Shown: positions 46,301 through 54,994, numbered from the stretch's first letter. The stretch: 61,715 nt of DNA from Nostoc sp. CMAA1605 (GCF_021596505.1 NZ_PJIZ01000028.1:1-61715); one strand, 5' to 3'. Program-made: numbers and translations. Notes: generated from the letters alone by a model not told the origin.

Positions 46301-46528
46301 ATAAATAGATAAAGCTTGCTGAACAGTTTTTAAAGCTGCTTGGGGTTGATTATTTTCGCTGAGTTCCTCACTTTGTTGGAGTAGTTTATCGGCTTCAATT
46401 TTGCGGCTATCTTGGTTTTGTGCTAATACCTGTGATGCAAATAACGGTTTTAACTCCCATCCAGCAACGTCAAATGTCAGACACAGTACCAAAGATAATA
46501 TTGTGAAACTTCGCCAACGGTAGATCAT
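43388..46528 (-). CDS. Exported TPR-CHAT protein 2
   Basis: 1046 aa from the ATG at 46528, which has GGAGG six bases upstream and begins a signal peptide (MIYRWRSFTILSLVLCL, ending SQVLAQ); the longer open frame overlaps the upstream gene. About ten divergent TPRs (45-660), a linker with GRGAAVA-like helices, and a C-terminal CHAT domain with His in IIHLATHGLLDD and Cys in VVLSACDTGRG. TPR units are not DNA-identical as in TPR-CHAT 1. It follows the CHAT-like pseudoenzyme gene by 25 bp on the same strand, so the two are probably made together. Confidence 0.92.
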   Translation of the reverse strand: MIYRWRSFTILSLVLCLTFDVAGWELKPLFASQVLAQNQDSRKIEADKLLQQSEELSENNQPQAALKTVQQALSIYRKVKDKQGEGKALNYLGNIYSDGLDEYNQSINYYQQALKIARENNDFSLEVRALSNLGLTKFQLGNSQTAIEDCEQALAVARKNQHYETEALALKCLGAIYIINDTTKGLDFTEQALIVLEKANGSPDDKRHQDKLKTSILISLGNLYYALGVAKLYDKDPTGEQLLTKSLEDYQQALKIAQKIGDRPKQAKVLLGIGDIYQFQSQYPQAEATFQEALQILQSNQNWQSQLREVHNKLGNLYLRWSKQEQALKYYQKTLEIITTEKFYSPLQKLRLDIDQGWILANIGNIYAYTNRYEKALKTYQQAFDVWQTARNDSQKIINPQKQISEISITRGMQMINLQRCTVYTFIGQDEKAKQFCQAANNISEQNISPTKSHKSPSEIAKARQKLNNALKKLEQAQILGSPDLIAFALAQTGEAYSNLEEYKLAEEYFQKALALIQTTDTLQFKPYIFIAAGVFYEQQKQYDVALKYYQQSGEFAKQAGDKLQEANVLRQIALTNLNINELPQATIALYGAIDIFESIRNNLSDPNQISIFETQISVYNLLQKTLIRQNKFQEALAVAERSRARAFINLLTSRVTTQNELTINFDYLNILPPAITDIQEIAQEQKATIVQYTVPDSGIQNHQDNNQQLNITEIYIWVIKPNGEISFKQVNLDALNISLEDLVNDSRLSIGSGGRNIRIERKTAPNSQATLQKLHEILITPIASYLPTNPEEKVIFIPHNSLFLVSFAALQDKNGKYLIEKHTILTAPAIQVLDLTRQQRQKVTGKNVLVMGNPIMPKVGNPPIQLKPLPGAQREALNIANLFNVKAITGKDATTAALKQRLSTARIIHLATHGLLDDPSQNIPTAIALTPTNNDDGLLTPKEILDLKINAELVVLSACDTGRGKITGDGVIGLSRALITAGASSVIVSLWAVPDAPTSELMTEFYRQWEKNSDKAVALRNAMLITMKKHPNPIDWAAFTLIGES

Positions 46529-46553
46529 CAAAACCTCCAACCAGCTACTATCG

Positions 46554-47909
46554 CTACAGCAAACCAATGAGGGTAAAACTAGCCCAATGGCTCGGATTTG
46601 GGTATTTTTTCTTAGTTTCTAGCATCGCATGACGCAAGGCTGCTGCTTTGTCTGGGTTTTTACTGAGTTGTTGATAAAACGCTGTCATCAAAAAAGCCGT
46701 CTCCCGATCTGATACAGTCCATAAAGAGCCAATGACGCTGGAAACCCCAGCCGCAAAGAATGAACGAGATAAGCCGATGACACCATCAGCAGTGATTTTA
46801 CCTAATGCTGTATCACCTGCACTCAGCACCACTAAATCGGCTTGGAGGTTTAAGTTTAGAATTTCTTCAGATGTGAGCCAACCGTTGTCTTGTGATGATG
46901 ATGCAAAAGTTAACCCACACAGGCTTTTTGAGGAATCACTGCATCCGTTTTGGGTAGCTAAATGAATAATTTTGGCTTGAGACATTTTTGCGACTACGGC
47001 GGTTTCTGTGGCTGCATCACCTATGAGTGCTTGGGTGTTAAATATATCAGCAATGTTTTTTGCTTCTTGTTCTGCACCAGGCATAGCATCTAAAGCAACA
47101 TCAGGCATAGTAGGATTACCGACAATCAGCACATTTTCTGGAAGTGTTTTGCGTAAAGTCTGACGTTGATAGAGTAAGTCTATTGCTTGAATTGAGGGTG
47201 CAGTAGCAATGGTATGTTTATCAATTAAATATTGACCTTTGCTATCTTGCAAGGCGGCGAAAGGTACGAGAAATAATTCTCCTTGGGGAATAAAAATAAT
47301 ATGTGCGTCTGCTTTTTCGGGTAATAATTCGGCGATGGGTGCAATTAATAATTGATGGAGTTTTTGTAGTTTTCTTTGAGAGTTAATAGTGTGTGTGGGA
47401 GTTACTTTGATAATACCTTTTGTGTAATCACTAGTTACACCGAGAGATTGACGACTGCTATTAATTAATTGTGATAGAGATGTATTTTCTTGTTGGAAAA
47501 AAGGTTTTAATTCAATACTGCGAAAGGCAACTTCACCTGTAGGCTTGATCAACCAAATATAAATTTCTGATGCTTGAGTTTGCTTTTTACCTGCAATGGT
47601 AACTGCGTCATTAATGATAGTGTATTGTACCAGTGTAGCATTTTGTTGTTTTGCCACTTGTTTAATTTGCTGGGTACTGATTGGGTTAATTGCTTGTTTA
47701 GACAAAAGATTGATTAATGAACGGTTGCGGCTGCGTTCAGAAATTTCTAAAGCTGCTGGATAGTTGTTTTGTAAAATGAGTTGTCTTTGTAATGTTTGGG
47801 TTGGTAAATCTGTAGATTGTGCAGCAACTTTGGTGAATAAACAGATATTTGTAATCAGAATACAGCTAGTTGATTTGATGTAATTGATATTGATGTATTT
47901 TTTTGACAT
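46554..47909 (-). CDS. CHAT-domain pseudoprotease, catalytic His and Cys lost
   Basis: 451 aa from the ATG at 47909 (an upstream GTG is less likely because the signal peptide starts here: SKKYININYIKSTSCILI, ending VAAQ). It corresponds to the linker plus CHAT half of the TPR-CHAT proteins and lacks the TPR array. The fold motifs are kept (NVLIVGNPTMPDV, WLTSEEILNLNLQADLVVLSAGDT, GVIGLSRSFFAAGVSSVIGSLW, WASFTLIG). The catalytic His site reads HLATQNG where paralogues have HLATHG, and the Cys site reads LSAGDTALG where they have LSACDTGRG. The frame is otherwise open, so it is probably expressed as an inactive partner. First gene of a likely operon with active TPR-CHAT 2. Confidence 0.9.
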   Translation of the reverse strand: MSKKYININYIKSTSCILITNICLFTKVAAQSTDLPTQTLQRQLILQNNYPAALEISERSRNRSLINLLSKQAINPISTQQIKQVAKQQNATLVQYTIINDAVTIAGKKQTQASEIYIWLIKPTGEVAFRSIELKPFFQQENTSLSQLINSSRQSLGVTSDYTKGIIKVTPTHTINSQRKLQKLHQLLIAPIAELLPEKADAHIIFIPQGELFLVPFAALQDSKGQYLIDKHTIATAPSIQAIDLLYQRQTLRKTLPENVLIVGNPTMPDVALDAMPGAEQEAKNIADIFNTQALIGDAATETAVVAKMSQAKIIHLATQNGCSDSSKSLCGLTFASSSQDNGWLTSEEILNLNLQADLVVLSAGDTALGKITADGVIGLSRSFFAAGVSSVIGSLWTVSDRETAFLMTAFYQQLSKNPDKAAALRHAMLETKKKYPNPSHWASFTLIGLL

Positions 47910-48105
47910 ATTATGATGCACAGACACAGAAAGTTGCTTGAGTTATTTTTCACATTGATAGCGATGGAAATCACTGACGTTATTTGAGGTTAGTCGCTTC
48001 TTATCGACTTTCACAGATTTCAATAAAAATTTGTATTGTTAACTGTTGACGTTTATATTTTAAACTGTCAACAGTTAACGTAATAGTTAAAAATTATGCT
48101 ATAAT

Positions 48106-48609
48106 TTAGCTAGCTTCTATCTCTTTAATGGCACTATCAGCTTTTTGCGCTAAATCTAATTTGCCCTCTTTTTTAAATAGTACAGATGCCTGACGAAAAT
48201 CTGCGATCGCTGCTTTTTTATCTCTTAAATAATAGTTGCTAATACCTCGAAAATAGTAGGCTAAACCAATATTAGAATTAATGGCTAAAGCTGCATCAAA
48301 ATCTGCATTGGCAGCCTGATATTGCTCTATATATATCTTGGCAACACCTCTGCCAACGTAAGCATAAATATTATTGGGGTCAGCTTCTAAAACTTGGGTA
48401 AATTTTTCGATGGCTGCTTGATAGTTTTTCCCTTCAAGTAAATCAATACCTCGTTGTAAGTCAGCGTAAACTTCAGACTCTGTAGATTGTGCAGTTACTT
48501 GAGATGTAGGGATTTGCTGATGATTCAATAAGTTTTTAGCTTCAGCTTTGGGTGTAAAAGCTAATGTTGTGCATACAATTATACTTGCTGCTAATTTTAA
48601 GCTGTTCAT
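48106..48609 (-). CDS. Small exported TPR protein
   Basis: 167 aa. Signal peptide at about residues 1-25 (LAASIIVCTTLAFTPKAEA). Three TPR units follow from about residue 48 (VYADLQRGIDLLEGKNYQAAIEKFTQVLEADPNN, YVGRGVAKIYIEQYQAANADFDAALAIN, YYFRGISNYYLRDKKAAIADFRQAS). The gene carries the shared promoter-like element (48669-48699) and a good ribosome site (AAGGAG) 7 bases before ATG. It could be an adaptor in the protease island; there is no enzymatic domain. Confidence 0.88.
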   Translation of the reverse strand: MNSLKLAASIIVCTTLAFTPKAEAKNLLNHQQIPTSQVTAQSTESEVYADLQRGIDLLEGKNYQAAIEKFTQVLEADPNNIYAYVGRGVAKIYIEQYQAANADFDAALAINSNIGLAYYFRGISNYYLRDKKAAIADFRQASVLFKKEGKLDLAQKADSAIKEIEAS

Positions 48610-48668
48610 AGCAATTTCTCCTTAAATATTCAAATTCAATAGGACTATTAACTTGCTTTCATAGGAAT

Positions 48669-48699
48669 ATATTTCTGGAGATTTGGAGGTTATGCAAAA
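48669..48699 (-). promoter_or_regulatory. Shared promoter-like element, copy D (small TPR gene)
   Basis: Minus strand: TTTTTGCAT, 17-bp spacer beginning AACCTC, AAATAT; 59 bp before the ATG. Confidence 0.75.
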
Positions 48700-48714
48700 A
48701 TTTACTGAGAAATC

Positions 48715-48746
48715 AAAAAACCCCAAATTCTTAAACAAATTCGGGG
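48715..48746 (-). terminator. Rho-independent terminator for the amidohydrolase gene
   Basis: On the minus strand CCCCGAATT, loop, AATTTGGGG, then TTTTTT. It is 195 bp beyond the amidohydrolase stop and just upstream of promoter copy D, insulating the two units. Confidence 0.85.
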
Positions 48747-48820
48747 CTTTGAGGCTGTCTCAGTCAAAAAGAGGAAAAGGGGCAGGGGGCAGAGGGAACT
48801 AAAAATACAAACCGAACTAC

Positions 48821-48860
48821 GTTCCGCTTCTCTACGAGACGCTGCGCGTAGCTTCTCCAG
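48821..48860. repeat. Dispersed GC-rich palindromic repeat
   Basis: GCTTCTCTACGAGACGCTGCGC then GTAGCTTCTCC; a type of short repeat scattered in Nostoc genomes, here in the gap between the small TPR gene and the amidohydrolase gene. Confidence 0.7.
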
Positions 48861-48941
48861 ATGGGTACGCTAAAACCCGCAATTGGAGTGATTTTTCTCC
48901 CTGCCCCCTTGCTCCCTGCTCCCCTACTTTTTCATAGTCCC

Positions 48942-50342
48942 TTACAACCCCATGACTTGACGATAATGCGCCTCAATTTGCGCTACAGTTGGCGACTGAC
49001 GTTGAGTAGTCCATTGGCTGCGGTTAAATAGTTCTTGTCGTAGTTCATCAACGTTAATCGTTGTCACCTTTCCATCAGCAATAATTTGCTTACCATTCAC
49101 CCACGCACTATCTACAACATTGCTGGGACGACCTAAAACTAATAACCCAATGGGGTCGGTTCGTGGTAGTAATGATAAATTGGTGAGGTCATAGAGTACC
49201 AAATCGGCTTGTTTGCCTACGGTGAGAGATCCCAGTTGATCTGCCATATTTAACCCCTTTGCACCGCCTAAAGCAGCCATTTCTACGGCTTTTCGGGGTG
49301 TAATCCAATGGCGATAATCAAAATCTGTAACGTTGTGTAAAATAGAGCCGATTTTGATGGCTTCTAATAAGTCTTGGGAGTCGTTACTAGAAGCACCATC
49401 ACAACCAAAAGTGACGTTTACCCCAGCTTGGCAATATTTTAAAATGGGGGCGATGCCGCTACCTAAGCGTAAATTACTCAAGGGGTTGTGAACTACTGTT
49501 GATTGGGTTTCTGCAAGGATAGCGATATCTGCATCATCTAACCAAACACAATGGGCTAAGGAAGTGCGATCGCTCAAGTAACCAATTTGTTTAAGATGGG
49601 TAACAGCACTACAACCGTATTTTTCTTGGGCGAGTTTGGCTTGGGCTTGAGTTTCGAGTAAATGAGAGTGACGACAAATATTATAGCGATCGCTTAACTC
49701 AATACATCCCTCAAATAACCCATCTGTACATAATTGTATCCCCGTAGGTGCAACTAAAATATTTATCCCTGCTTCTGGATGGTGAAACTGTTTAATTGCT
49801 GTTTCAATCATTTCTAGCGTTGCGGCTGTACTACGGAAAAACGGTTCATGGGTTTGTGTAGATTCTCCATTAGGTATTCCCGCAGTTAAAGATTCATCTT
49901 GAATTAAAGGCGCGACAAAAGCCCGAATTCCCACTTCTTGATAAGCACGCACCGCACAGGCGATGGTTTCTAATTCTTGTCCGGGAATTAACACCAGATG
50001 ATCTACAACACTTGTACCGCCAGATAACAAGGTTTCTACGGCTGTTCCTAAAGCACTCAAATAAACTTGCTCAGTATCCAGGGGCGCGAAATCATATAAT
50101 TCCGCTAACCATAATTCTAGGGGCAAAGCTGACATAATGCCCCGTTGCCACATTTCTGAGGAATGGGTGTGAGCATTAAAAAAACCGGGTAGCAACAGTT
50201 TATTGCTACCATCAATTACTGTACCGATGATATTTAAGTTGGGAGCGATCGCCGCAATTTTCCCTTCTATAATATGTACATCGGTGGTGGTGTAACTTTC
50301 CTCAGCCGCTATCAATACATTTTGGATAGTAAAATTCATCAC
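48942..50342 (-). CDS. Amidohydrolase, SAH/MTA deaminase-like (ATZ/TRZ family)
   Basis: Metal-dependent hydrolase, probably an aminohydrolase on a purine or pterin-like compound; exact substrate not readable. 466 aa, the family's usual length. Metal ligands are visible: His58 and His60 in FFNAHTHSSEMW, the His pair in CRHSHLLETQ near 230, His in SLAHCVWLDD near 268, and Asp in GCDGASSND near 318. N- and C-terminal beta-sandwich parts (IIEGKIAAIAP, VGKQADLVLYDL) are complete. Single gene between a PPC-domain gene (28 bp upstream) and a terminator. Confidence 0.9.
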   Translation of the reverse strand: MMNFTIQNVLIAAEESYTTTDVHIIEGKIAAIAPNLNIIGTVIDGSNKLLLPGFFNAHTHSSEMWQRGIMSALPLELWLAELYDFAPLDTEQVYLSALGTAVETLLSGGTSVVDHLVLIPGQELETIACAVRAYQEVGIRAFVAPLIQDESLTAGIPNGESTQTHEPFFRSTAATLEMIETAIKQFHHPEAGINILVAPTGIQLCTDGLFEGCIELSDRYNICRHSHLLETQAQAKLAQEKYGCSAVTHLKQIGYLSDRTSLAHCVWLDDADIAILAETQSTVVHNPLSNLRLGSGIAPILKYCQAGVNVTFGCDGASSNDSQDLLEAIKIGSILHNVTDFDYRHWITPRKAVEMAALGGAKGLNMADQLGSLTVGKQADLVLYDLTNLSLLPRTDPIGLLVLGRPSNVVDSAWVNGKQIIADGKVTTINVDELRQELFNRSQWTTQRQSPTVAQIEAHYRQVMGL

Positions 50343-50370
50343 CTATATTTCCAGTGAACAGCCAACAAAT

Positions 50371-51513
50371 TTAGAACACAGTCAACCGATATCTACCACT
50401 TTGATTAGGCGTTTTGGAAGTTACCACTACATAGTAAGTACCATCCGCCGGTAACTTAGCTCGATCAATTAAAGCACTATATTTACCTTCTCGGTCATTA
50501 TCTGAAGATACTACCCTTCCCTGAGCATCTAATAAAACTATAAACGGAGAAAATTCTTCTAAAACGCTATCTACACGAATACTGACAAGTTGACCTTTTT
50601 TCCCTTCCAATTTGGTGACATTGTAGGGACTACCATTTTTCAGAGTCGGACTACTAGCAGTCAATTCAGTAAAGTCATCTTCAATGTAGCTAGCGCGATC
50701 ATTTCTCAAAGCTATAGTATAACGTCCTATATCTCCAGGATTTTGGCTAGTAACTGCTATCGTGTAAACGCCTTTTTTCGGTAATTTGGCAAATATGGAA
50801 GCATCCCTAATGCTTTTACTATTGTCTGAACTACTCCGGCGCAAGATGACATTATTATCGGGATCAAACAAAAACATATAAGGTCTTAAACTCAGGTTAT
50901 TGCTGCGCCGTTGATCTACACTACCTGTCAGTCTGAGTTGAATTACCTGATTTTCTTGACCCTCAAATCTATAAAAATGCACATATCTACCTTCAGACAG
51001 AAAATCACCAGGAGATAGAATCCCAAAAGGAATATTGACAAAATCAATATCTCTATAAGTCGGTTGTCTCGATGTAGAATTAGTGGCAATTACTCGTTGA
51101 CGATTCCGAGAATTACGTCTGTTATTGGTAGTGTTAGTATTCCTATTATTGACATTTGTGTTATTGTTGGCAGCTTGATTGTTAACATTAGCTCGGTTGT
51201 TGGAGCTAGTATTAGCATCTCTAGTGTTAGCTATCGTCGGATTGGCTGGAGGGTTAGGTGCGATCGGTGGTTTAATGGGTGCTTGATTGGCTGGAGTTGT
51301 AGTAGTTTCAGGGACTTGAATCTCATTAATCCCTTCTTTTAAAGTTGGATCATCTATTGGTAGTGACGCAGTCACAAATTTCTCTCTGTTTTCTGCCAAA
51401 ACTTCCCCATGAATTGGCTGAATCAGACTGGAGATGAGCAAACTAGAACTCATGCCATAAATGAAAAACAATTTGAATTTTGCAATTTTCTTTTGATTAT
51501 GTAGCTTTCTCAT
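50371..51513 (-). CDS. Secreted protein with pre-peptidase C-terminal (PPC) domains
   Basis: 380 aa. Basic N-terminus and hydrophobic core at about 12-36 form a signal peptide. Residues about 70-145 are low-complexity, Pro/Thr then Asn-rich (several NNRNTNTTNN-like strings). Two PPC-like beta domains follow, at about 157-270 (GDFLSEGRYVHFYRFEGQENQVIQLRLTG) and 280-380 (LEGKKGQLVSIRVDS, YYVVVTSKTPNQSGRYRLTVF). PPC domains are usually attached to secreted peptidases; none is attached here. It may assist the neighbouring secreted proteases, but this is only context. Confidence 0.86.
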   Translation of the reverse strand: MRKLHNQKKIAKFKLFFIYGMSSSLLISSLIQPIHGEVLAENREKFVTASLPIDDPTLKEGINEIQVPETTTTPANQAPIKPPIAPNPPANPTIANTRDANTSSNNRANVNNQAANNNTNVNNRNTNTTNNRRNSRNRQRVIATNSTSRQPTYRDIDFVNIPFGILSPGDFLSEGRYVHFYRFEGQENQVIQLRLTGSVDQRRSNNLSLRPYMFLFDPDNNVILRRSSSDNSKSIRDASIFAKLPKKGVYTIAVTSQNPGDIGRYTIALRNDRASYIEDDFTELTASSPTLKNGSPYNVTKLEGKKGQLVSIRVDSVLEEFSPFIVLLDAQGRVVSSDNDREGKYSALIDRAKLPADGTYYVVVTSKTPNQSGRYRLTVF

Positions 51514-51861
51514 TAGTCACTCCTCACATTTGGCACAAAAATTTATTTATCGAAAATCTCCAGATATTTCTAGTCAAAATTTTATTTTCTTTAACGATAT
51601 AAATTTATTTTTGTCTCTTCTAATAAAAGCATAAATTCTTCACTCATAAAATAGATTTTTTGTCAAGTTCAATAAGGTAGAAATGTATTAAATTTGAGTT
51701 TTCATACTGACTCTATAATTATTGGATTCATCAAAGTCTTGAATCTTGTTTATACATTATCATAACTATGAGTACCTAAAATCACAGCCAATTAATTTGC
51801 AGCAATTTCTCAATCTAAATGCAAAATCAGGGAACTTTTATATCTAAAATATGTCTTTTGT
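51514..51861. other. AT-rich divergent promoter region
   Basis: About 350 bp between the divergent PPC-domain and Ser/Thr-kinase genes. Strongly AT-rich; several TATAAT-like strings, none singled out. No open frame of note. Confidence 0.5.
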
Positions 51862-53850
51862 ATGATGCTCTGCTGTTTAAATCCAGATTGTCCCAGTCCT
51901 TTAAATGGTAAAGGTACGAAATACTGCCACGCTTGCGGTACACCCATCACACCTTTACTGAGAAACCGCTATCGGATTATCAATCTCCTATCTGATGAAG
52001 GTGGATTTAGCAGAACCTATTTAGCAGAGGATGTAGATAAACTCAATGTTCAATGTGTCGTCAAGCAATTTGCTCCGCGAGTACAGGGGACTTGGGCATT
52101 AAAAAAGGCGATTGAGTTATTTCAAGACGAAGCAGTTCGATTGCAACAGCTAGGAGAACATCCCCAAATTCCCCAGCTTTTTGCCTATTTTGAGCAAGAT
52201 AATAACTTATATTTAGTGCAGGAATTTATCGCAGGTAAAAACTTATCTCAGGAATTAAATCAGCGTTCTCCTTATCAGGAACATGAAATTTACGACTTAT
52301 TAGTTGATTTATTACCTATTCTCAAATTTATCCATGAAAAGCAAGTAATTCATCGAGATATTAAGCCACAAAATATTATTCGTCGTCAACAAGATGGGCG
52401 ATTAGTATTAATTGATTTTGGTGCTTCTAAGCAACTAAACGCCACAGTTAAAGCTCAAAAGGGGACAAATATTGGCTCACAAGGATATACTCCCATAGAG
52501 CAGATGCAGGGGGAAGCCTATCCGAGCAGTGATTTATATAGTTTAGGAATGACTGCCTTTTATATGCTCAGTGGAGTTTCTCCTTCCCAATTGTGGATAC
52601 AATATGGCTATGGTTGGGTAACATCTTGGCGAAAACACTTATCAAACCCTATAAGTGAGCAATTTGCTCAAGTGCTAGAGAGATTGTTAAAGGTAGATTT
52701 CCATGAACGTTATCAGTCTGCGGATGCAGTGCTAGCAGACTTAAACCGATTACCATCACCAACATTAATTCCAACTGTCTTCACAACAAAACTACAATCA
52801 ACTCAATTAACACTCATAAAATTCATCGCTAGTCAAACCAGAAAAACTACATTATTGACTGCTGTGATTTGCTCATTAGTAATCGGTGCGGGAATATTAT
52901 ATTTCCAATCTCGTTTTAGTTCAAAAGATATTCCCTCTCAACCCAAAGTTAATCTCAATTTACCTGTTAATCAGTATCTAATTAAGACCATCCCAGCGCA
53001 TTCTGAGCAAATTAATAGTATTGCTATTAGTGCTGATGGCACAACACTCGCTACTGGTAGCAGTGACCATACTATTAAAGTATGGAATTGGCCACAGGAA
53101 AAAGTCATCCATACCCTCAAGGGACATTCTGATTTTGTGTGGTCTGTGGCTATGAGTCCCGATGGTAAACTTTTGGCTAGTGGTAGTCGAGATCAAACTA
53201 TAAGATTATGGAATATACAAACAGGTAAACAAATTGCTACCTTGGGCAAAGCAAATTTAAAAGTGACCAGTCTGGCTATGAGTAGTGATGGTAAAATCTT
53301 AGCCACTGCACAAGGTAACACCATCAAACTTTGGAATTTACAAACCCAAAAAGAAATTGCTACTTTGAGGGGTCACACTAATATAGTTAACTCTGTAACC
53401 TTCAGTCCCGATAATCAAACTCTTGTGAGTGGTAGTTGGGATAAAACAATTAAAGTGTGGAATCTCAATCAACGTCGCCTAAGTAAAACATTCACAGGAC
53501 ACACCAAAGAAATCATTGCTGTAGTGTGCAGTCCTAATGGGGAAATTATCGCTAGTAGTGGAGTTGATCAGACAATTAGATTGTGGAACTTGAAAACAGG
53601 AAAAGCGATCGCAACTTTAAAAGGACACACAGCTGCTATAGTTTCCCTAGATTTTACACCTGATGGTCAAACCCTAGCTAGCGGTAGTTATGACGGTACT
53701 GTTAAACTGTGGAATTTGTCAACAAATCAAGTCGCTAACACCTTCAAACAAGATGTCACTAGAGTCACTGCAATTAAATTTCATCCCAGTGGAAATACTC
53801 TGATAAGTGGTCGTACTGACTATATTGATATTTGGCGTACTAATCAATAA
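51862..53850 (+). CDS. Ser/Thr protein kinase with zinc ribbon and WD40 propeller
   Basis: 662 aa. An N-terminal four-Cys zinc ribbon (CLNPDC near 4, YCHACG near 22), Hanks-type kinase domain at about 33-290 (loop DEGGFSRTYLAED, Lys in CVVKQF, HRDIKPQNI, IDFGASK), one transmembrane segment near 333-350, then seven WD40 repeats at about 375-660 (e.g. GHSDFVWSVAMSPDGKLLASGSRDQTIRLWNIQTG). The propeller would be outside the cytoplasm, so it is a receptor-like kinase; ligand unknown. Kinase residues are complete. ATG is followed by a second ATG; the ribosome site is weak. Confidence 0.94.
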   Translation: MMLCCLNPDCPSPLNGKGTKYCHACGTPITPLLRNRYRIINLLSDEGGFSRTYLAEDVDKLNVQCVVKQFAPRVQGTWALKKAIELFQDEAVRLQQLGEHPQIPQLFAYFEQDNNLYLVQEFIAGKNLSQELNQRSPYQEHEIYDLLVDLLPILKFIHEKQVIHRDIKPQNIIRRQQDGRLVLIDFGASKQLNATVKAQKGTNIGSQGYTPIEQMQGEAYPSSDLYSLGMTAFYMLSGVSPSQLWIQYGYGWVTSWRKHLSNPISEQFAQVLERLLKVDFHERYQSADAVLADLNRLPSPTLIPTVFTTKLQSTQLTLIKFIASQTRKTTLLTAVICSLVIGAGILYFQSRFSSKDIPSQPKVNLNLPVNQYLIKTIPAHSEQINSIAISADGTTLATGSSDHTIKVWNWPQEKVIHTLKGHSDFVWSVAMSPDGKLLASGSRDQTIRLWNIQTGKQIATLGKANLKVTSLAMSSDGKILATAQGNTIKLWNLQTQKEIATLRGHTNIVNSVTFSPDNQTLVSGSWDKTIKVWNLNQRRLSKTFTGHTKEIIAVVCSPNGEIIASSGVDQTIRLWNLKTGKAIATLKGHTAAIVSLDFTPDGQTLASGSYDGTVKLWNLSTNQVANTFKQDVTRVTAIKFHPSGNTLISGRTDYIDIWRTNQ

Positions 53851-54203
53851 AAATCAGCAAATCTTCCCACCTGTGACCGAAAATTAAGGGACTTTCAACT
53901 TAAAAAATATCCTATCACTATGTAGGCAAGGGAGCAGGGGAGATACAGAAAATATGGCGTTGCTGATTGAGAATATGAATTGTCTCACGCATTCGCCCTT
54001 GGCGTTCCCGAAGGGTAGGCGCAAAGGCGCGAAGGAACAAAGGAAAAGAAAGGTATTGCTGGCATTTCATACTTTGATTCAGCAACGCCGAAAATATTAA
54101 CCCCAAATCTAAAATTGCTATTAAAGGGTGTGCAAAGGTACTCTTGTCGTATTGTCGATTCTGATATCGTGCTGTTAACCACACCAAATTTTCACGTAGG
54201 TTC
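53851..54203. other. Intergenic region with a dispersed repeat
   Basis: About 350 bp. A GC-rich palindromic repeat lies at 53985-54033 (CGCCCTTGGCGTTCCCGAAGGG, then GCGCAAAGGCGCG). The open frame across this area on the minus strand crosses the repeat and the carbonic anhydrase start and is not a gene. The carbonic anhydrase promoter should be near 54120-54190. Confidence 0.55.
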
Positions 54204-54938
54204 ATGACTCGAATTAATGGATTTATCGGTCGTCGTAATTTCTTGTGGTTAGCAGGTGGTAGCGGTTTAGGAGTAGTAGCTACTACTGTGGGTGGTAGTC
54301 TAATTAAAGATACGCAAGAAACTACCATTGCTGATGTTAATTCAGCTAACCCAAACCCAGCCAATCCGCAACAAGCATTAACACGATTACTAGCTGGTAA
54401 TCAAAGATTTGTAGAACGTAAACCCCAATATCCCAATCAATCACGAAAACGTTTGCAAGCTGTTACCCAAGGTCAATATCCTTTTGCAACTATATTGGGT
54501 TGTGCAGATTCCAGAGTTCCAACGGAAATTATTTTTGATCAAGGACTGGGGGATTTATTCGTGGTGCGAGTCGCTGGTAATGTAGCCAGTGAAACGGCTA
54601 TTGGTAGTTTAGAATACGCTGCATCGGCACTAGGTTCACAGTTAATTGTAGTATTGGGTCATAAAAAATGTGGTGCTGTCGCCGCAGCCATCAAAGACGA
54701 ACCCCTTCCCGGTAAGATTGGCGATGTGATTGAAGATATTAAACCAGCCTTAGCCGCAGTAAATCCCAAATCTGAGAAAAACCAAGAAGCTGGAGTTATT
54801 GCTAATATTCAATACCAGGCTGAAAAATTACTGAAAAAGTCGTTGATATTAGCCAAATTGGTACGTTTAGGTAAAATCAAAATTGTCGGTGCTATTTACG
54901 ATATTGACACAGGTAAGGTGTCTATCATCAGGGAATAG
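54204..54938 (+). CDS. Tat-exported beta-carbonic anhydrase
   Basis: Zinc enzyme that interconverts CO2 and bicarbonate, here outside the cytoplasm. 244 aa. Twin-arginine signal GRRNFLWLAGGSGLG at residues 9-23. Zinc ligands and active site of the beta class: Cys and Asp-Arg in LGCADSRVPTE (near 98), His and Cys in VLGHKKCGAVAAA (near 152). Further conserved RVAGN near 125. It matches EcaB-like periplasmic beta-carbonic anhydrases of cyanobacteria by architecture. Single gene; runs convergently to the MFS gene. Confidence 0.93.
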   Translation: MTRINGFIGRRNFLWLAGGSGLGVVATTVGGSLIKDTQETTIADVNSANPNPANPQQALTRLLAGNQRFVERKPQYPNQSRKRLQAVTQGQYPFATILGCADSRVPTEIIFDQGLGDLFVVRVAGNVASETAIGSLEYAASALGSQLIVVLGHKKCGAVAAAIKDEPLPGKIGDVIEDIKPALAAVNPKSEKNQEAGVIANIQYQAEKLLKKSLILAKLVRLGKIKIVGAIYDIDTGKVSIIRE

Positions 54939-54994
54939 GGAATGGGGAATAGGGAATAGGCTATATAGTATTTTGTTAGCTGAAGCACTCAATT

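Noticed and set aside
46528..46567. Overlapping start of TPR-CHAT 2 at 46567
   Set aside because: The ATG at 46528 has GGAGG at the right distance and begins the signal peptide; the longer form would overlap the upstream gene.
53918..54364. 148-codon minus-strand open frame across the carbonic anhydrase start
   Set aside because: Overlaps the Tat signal of a clear carbonic anhydrase and crosses a dispersed repeat; no domain or ribosome site.
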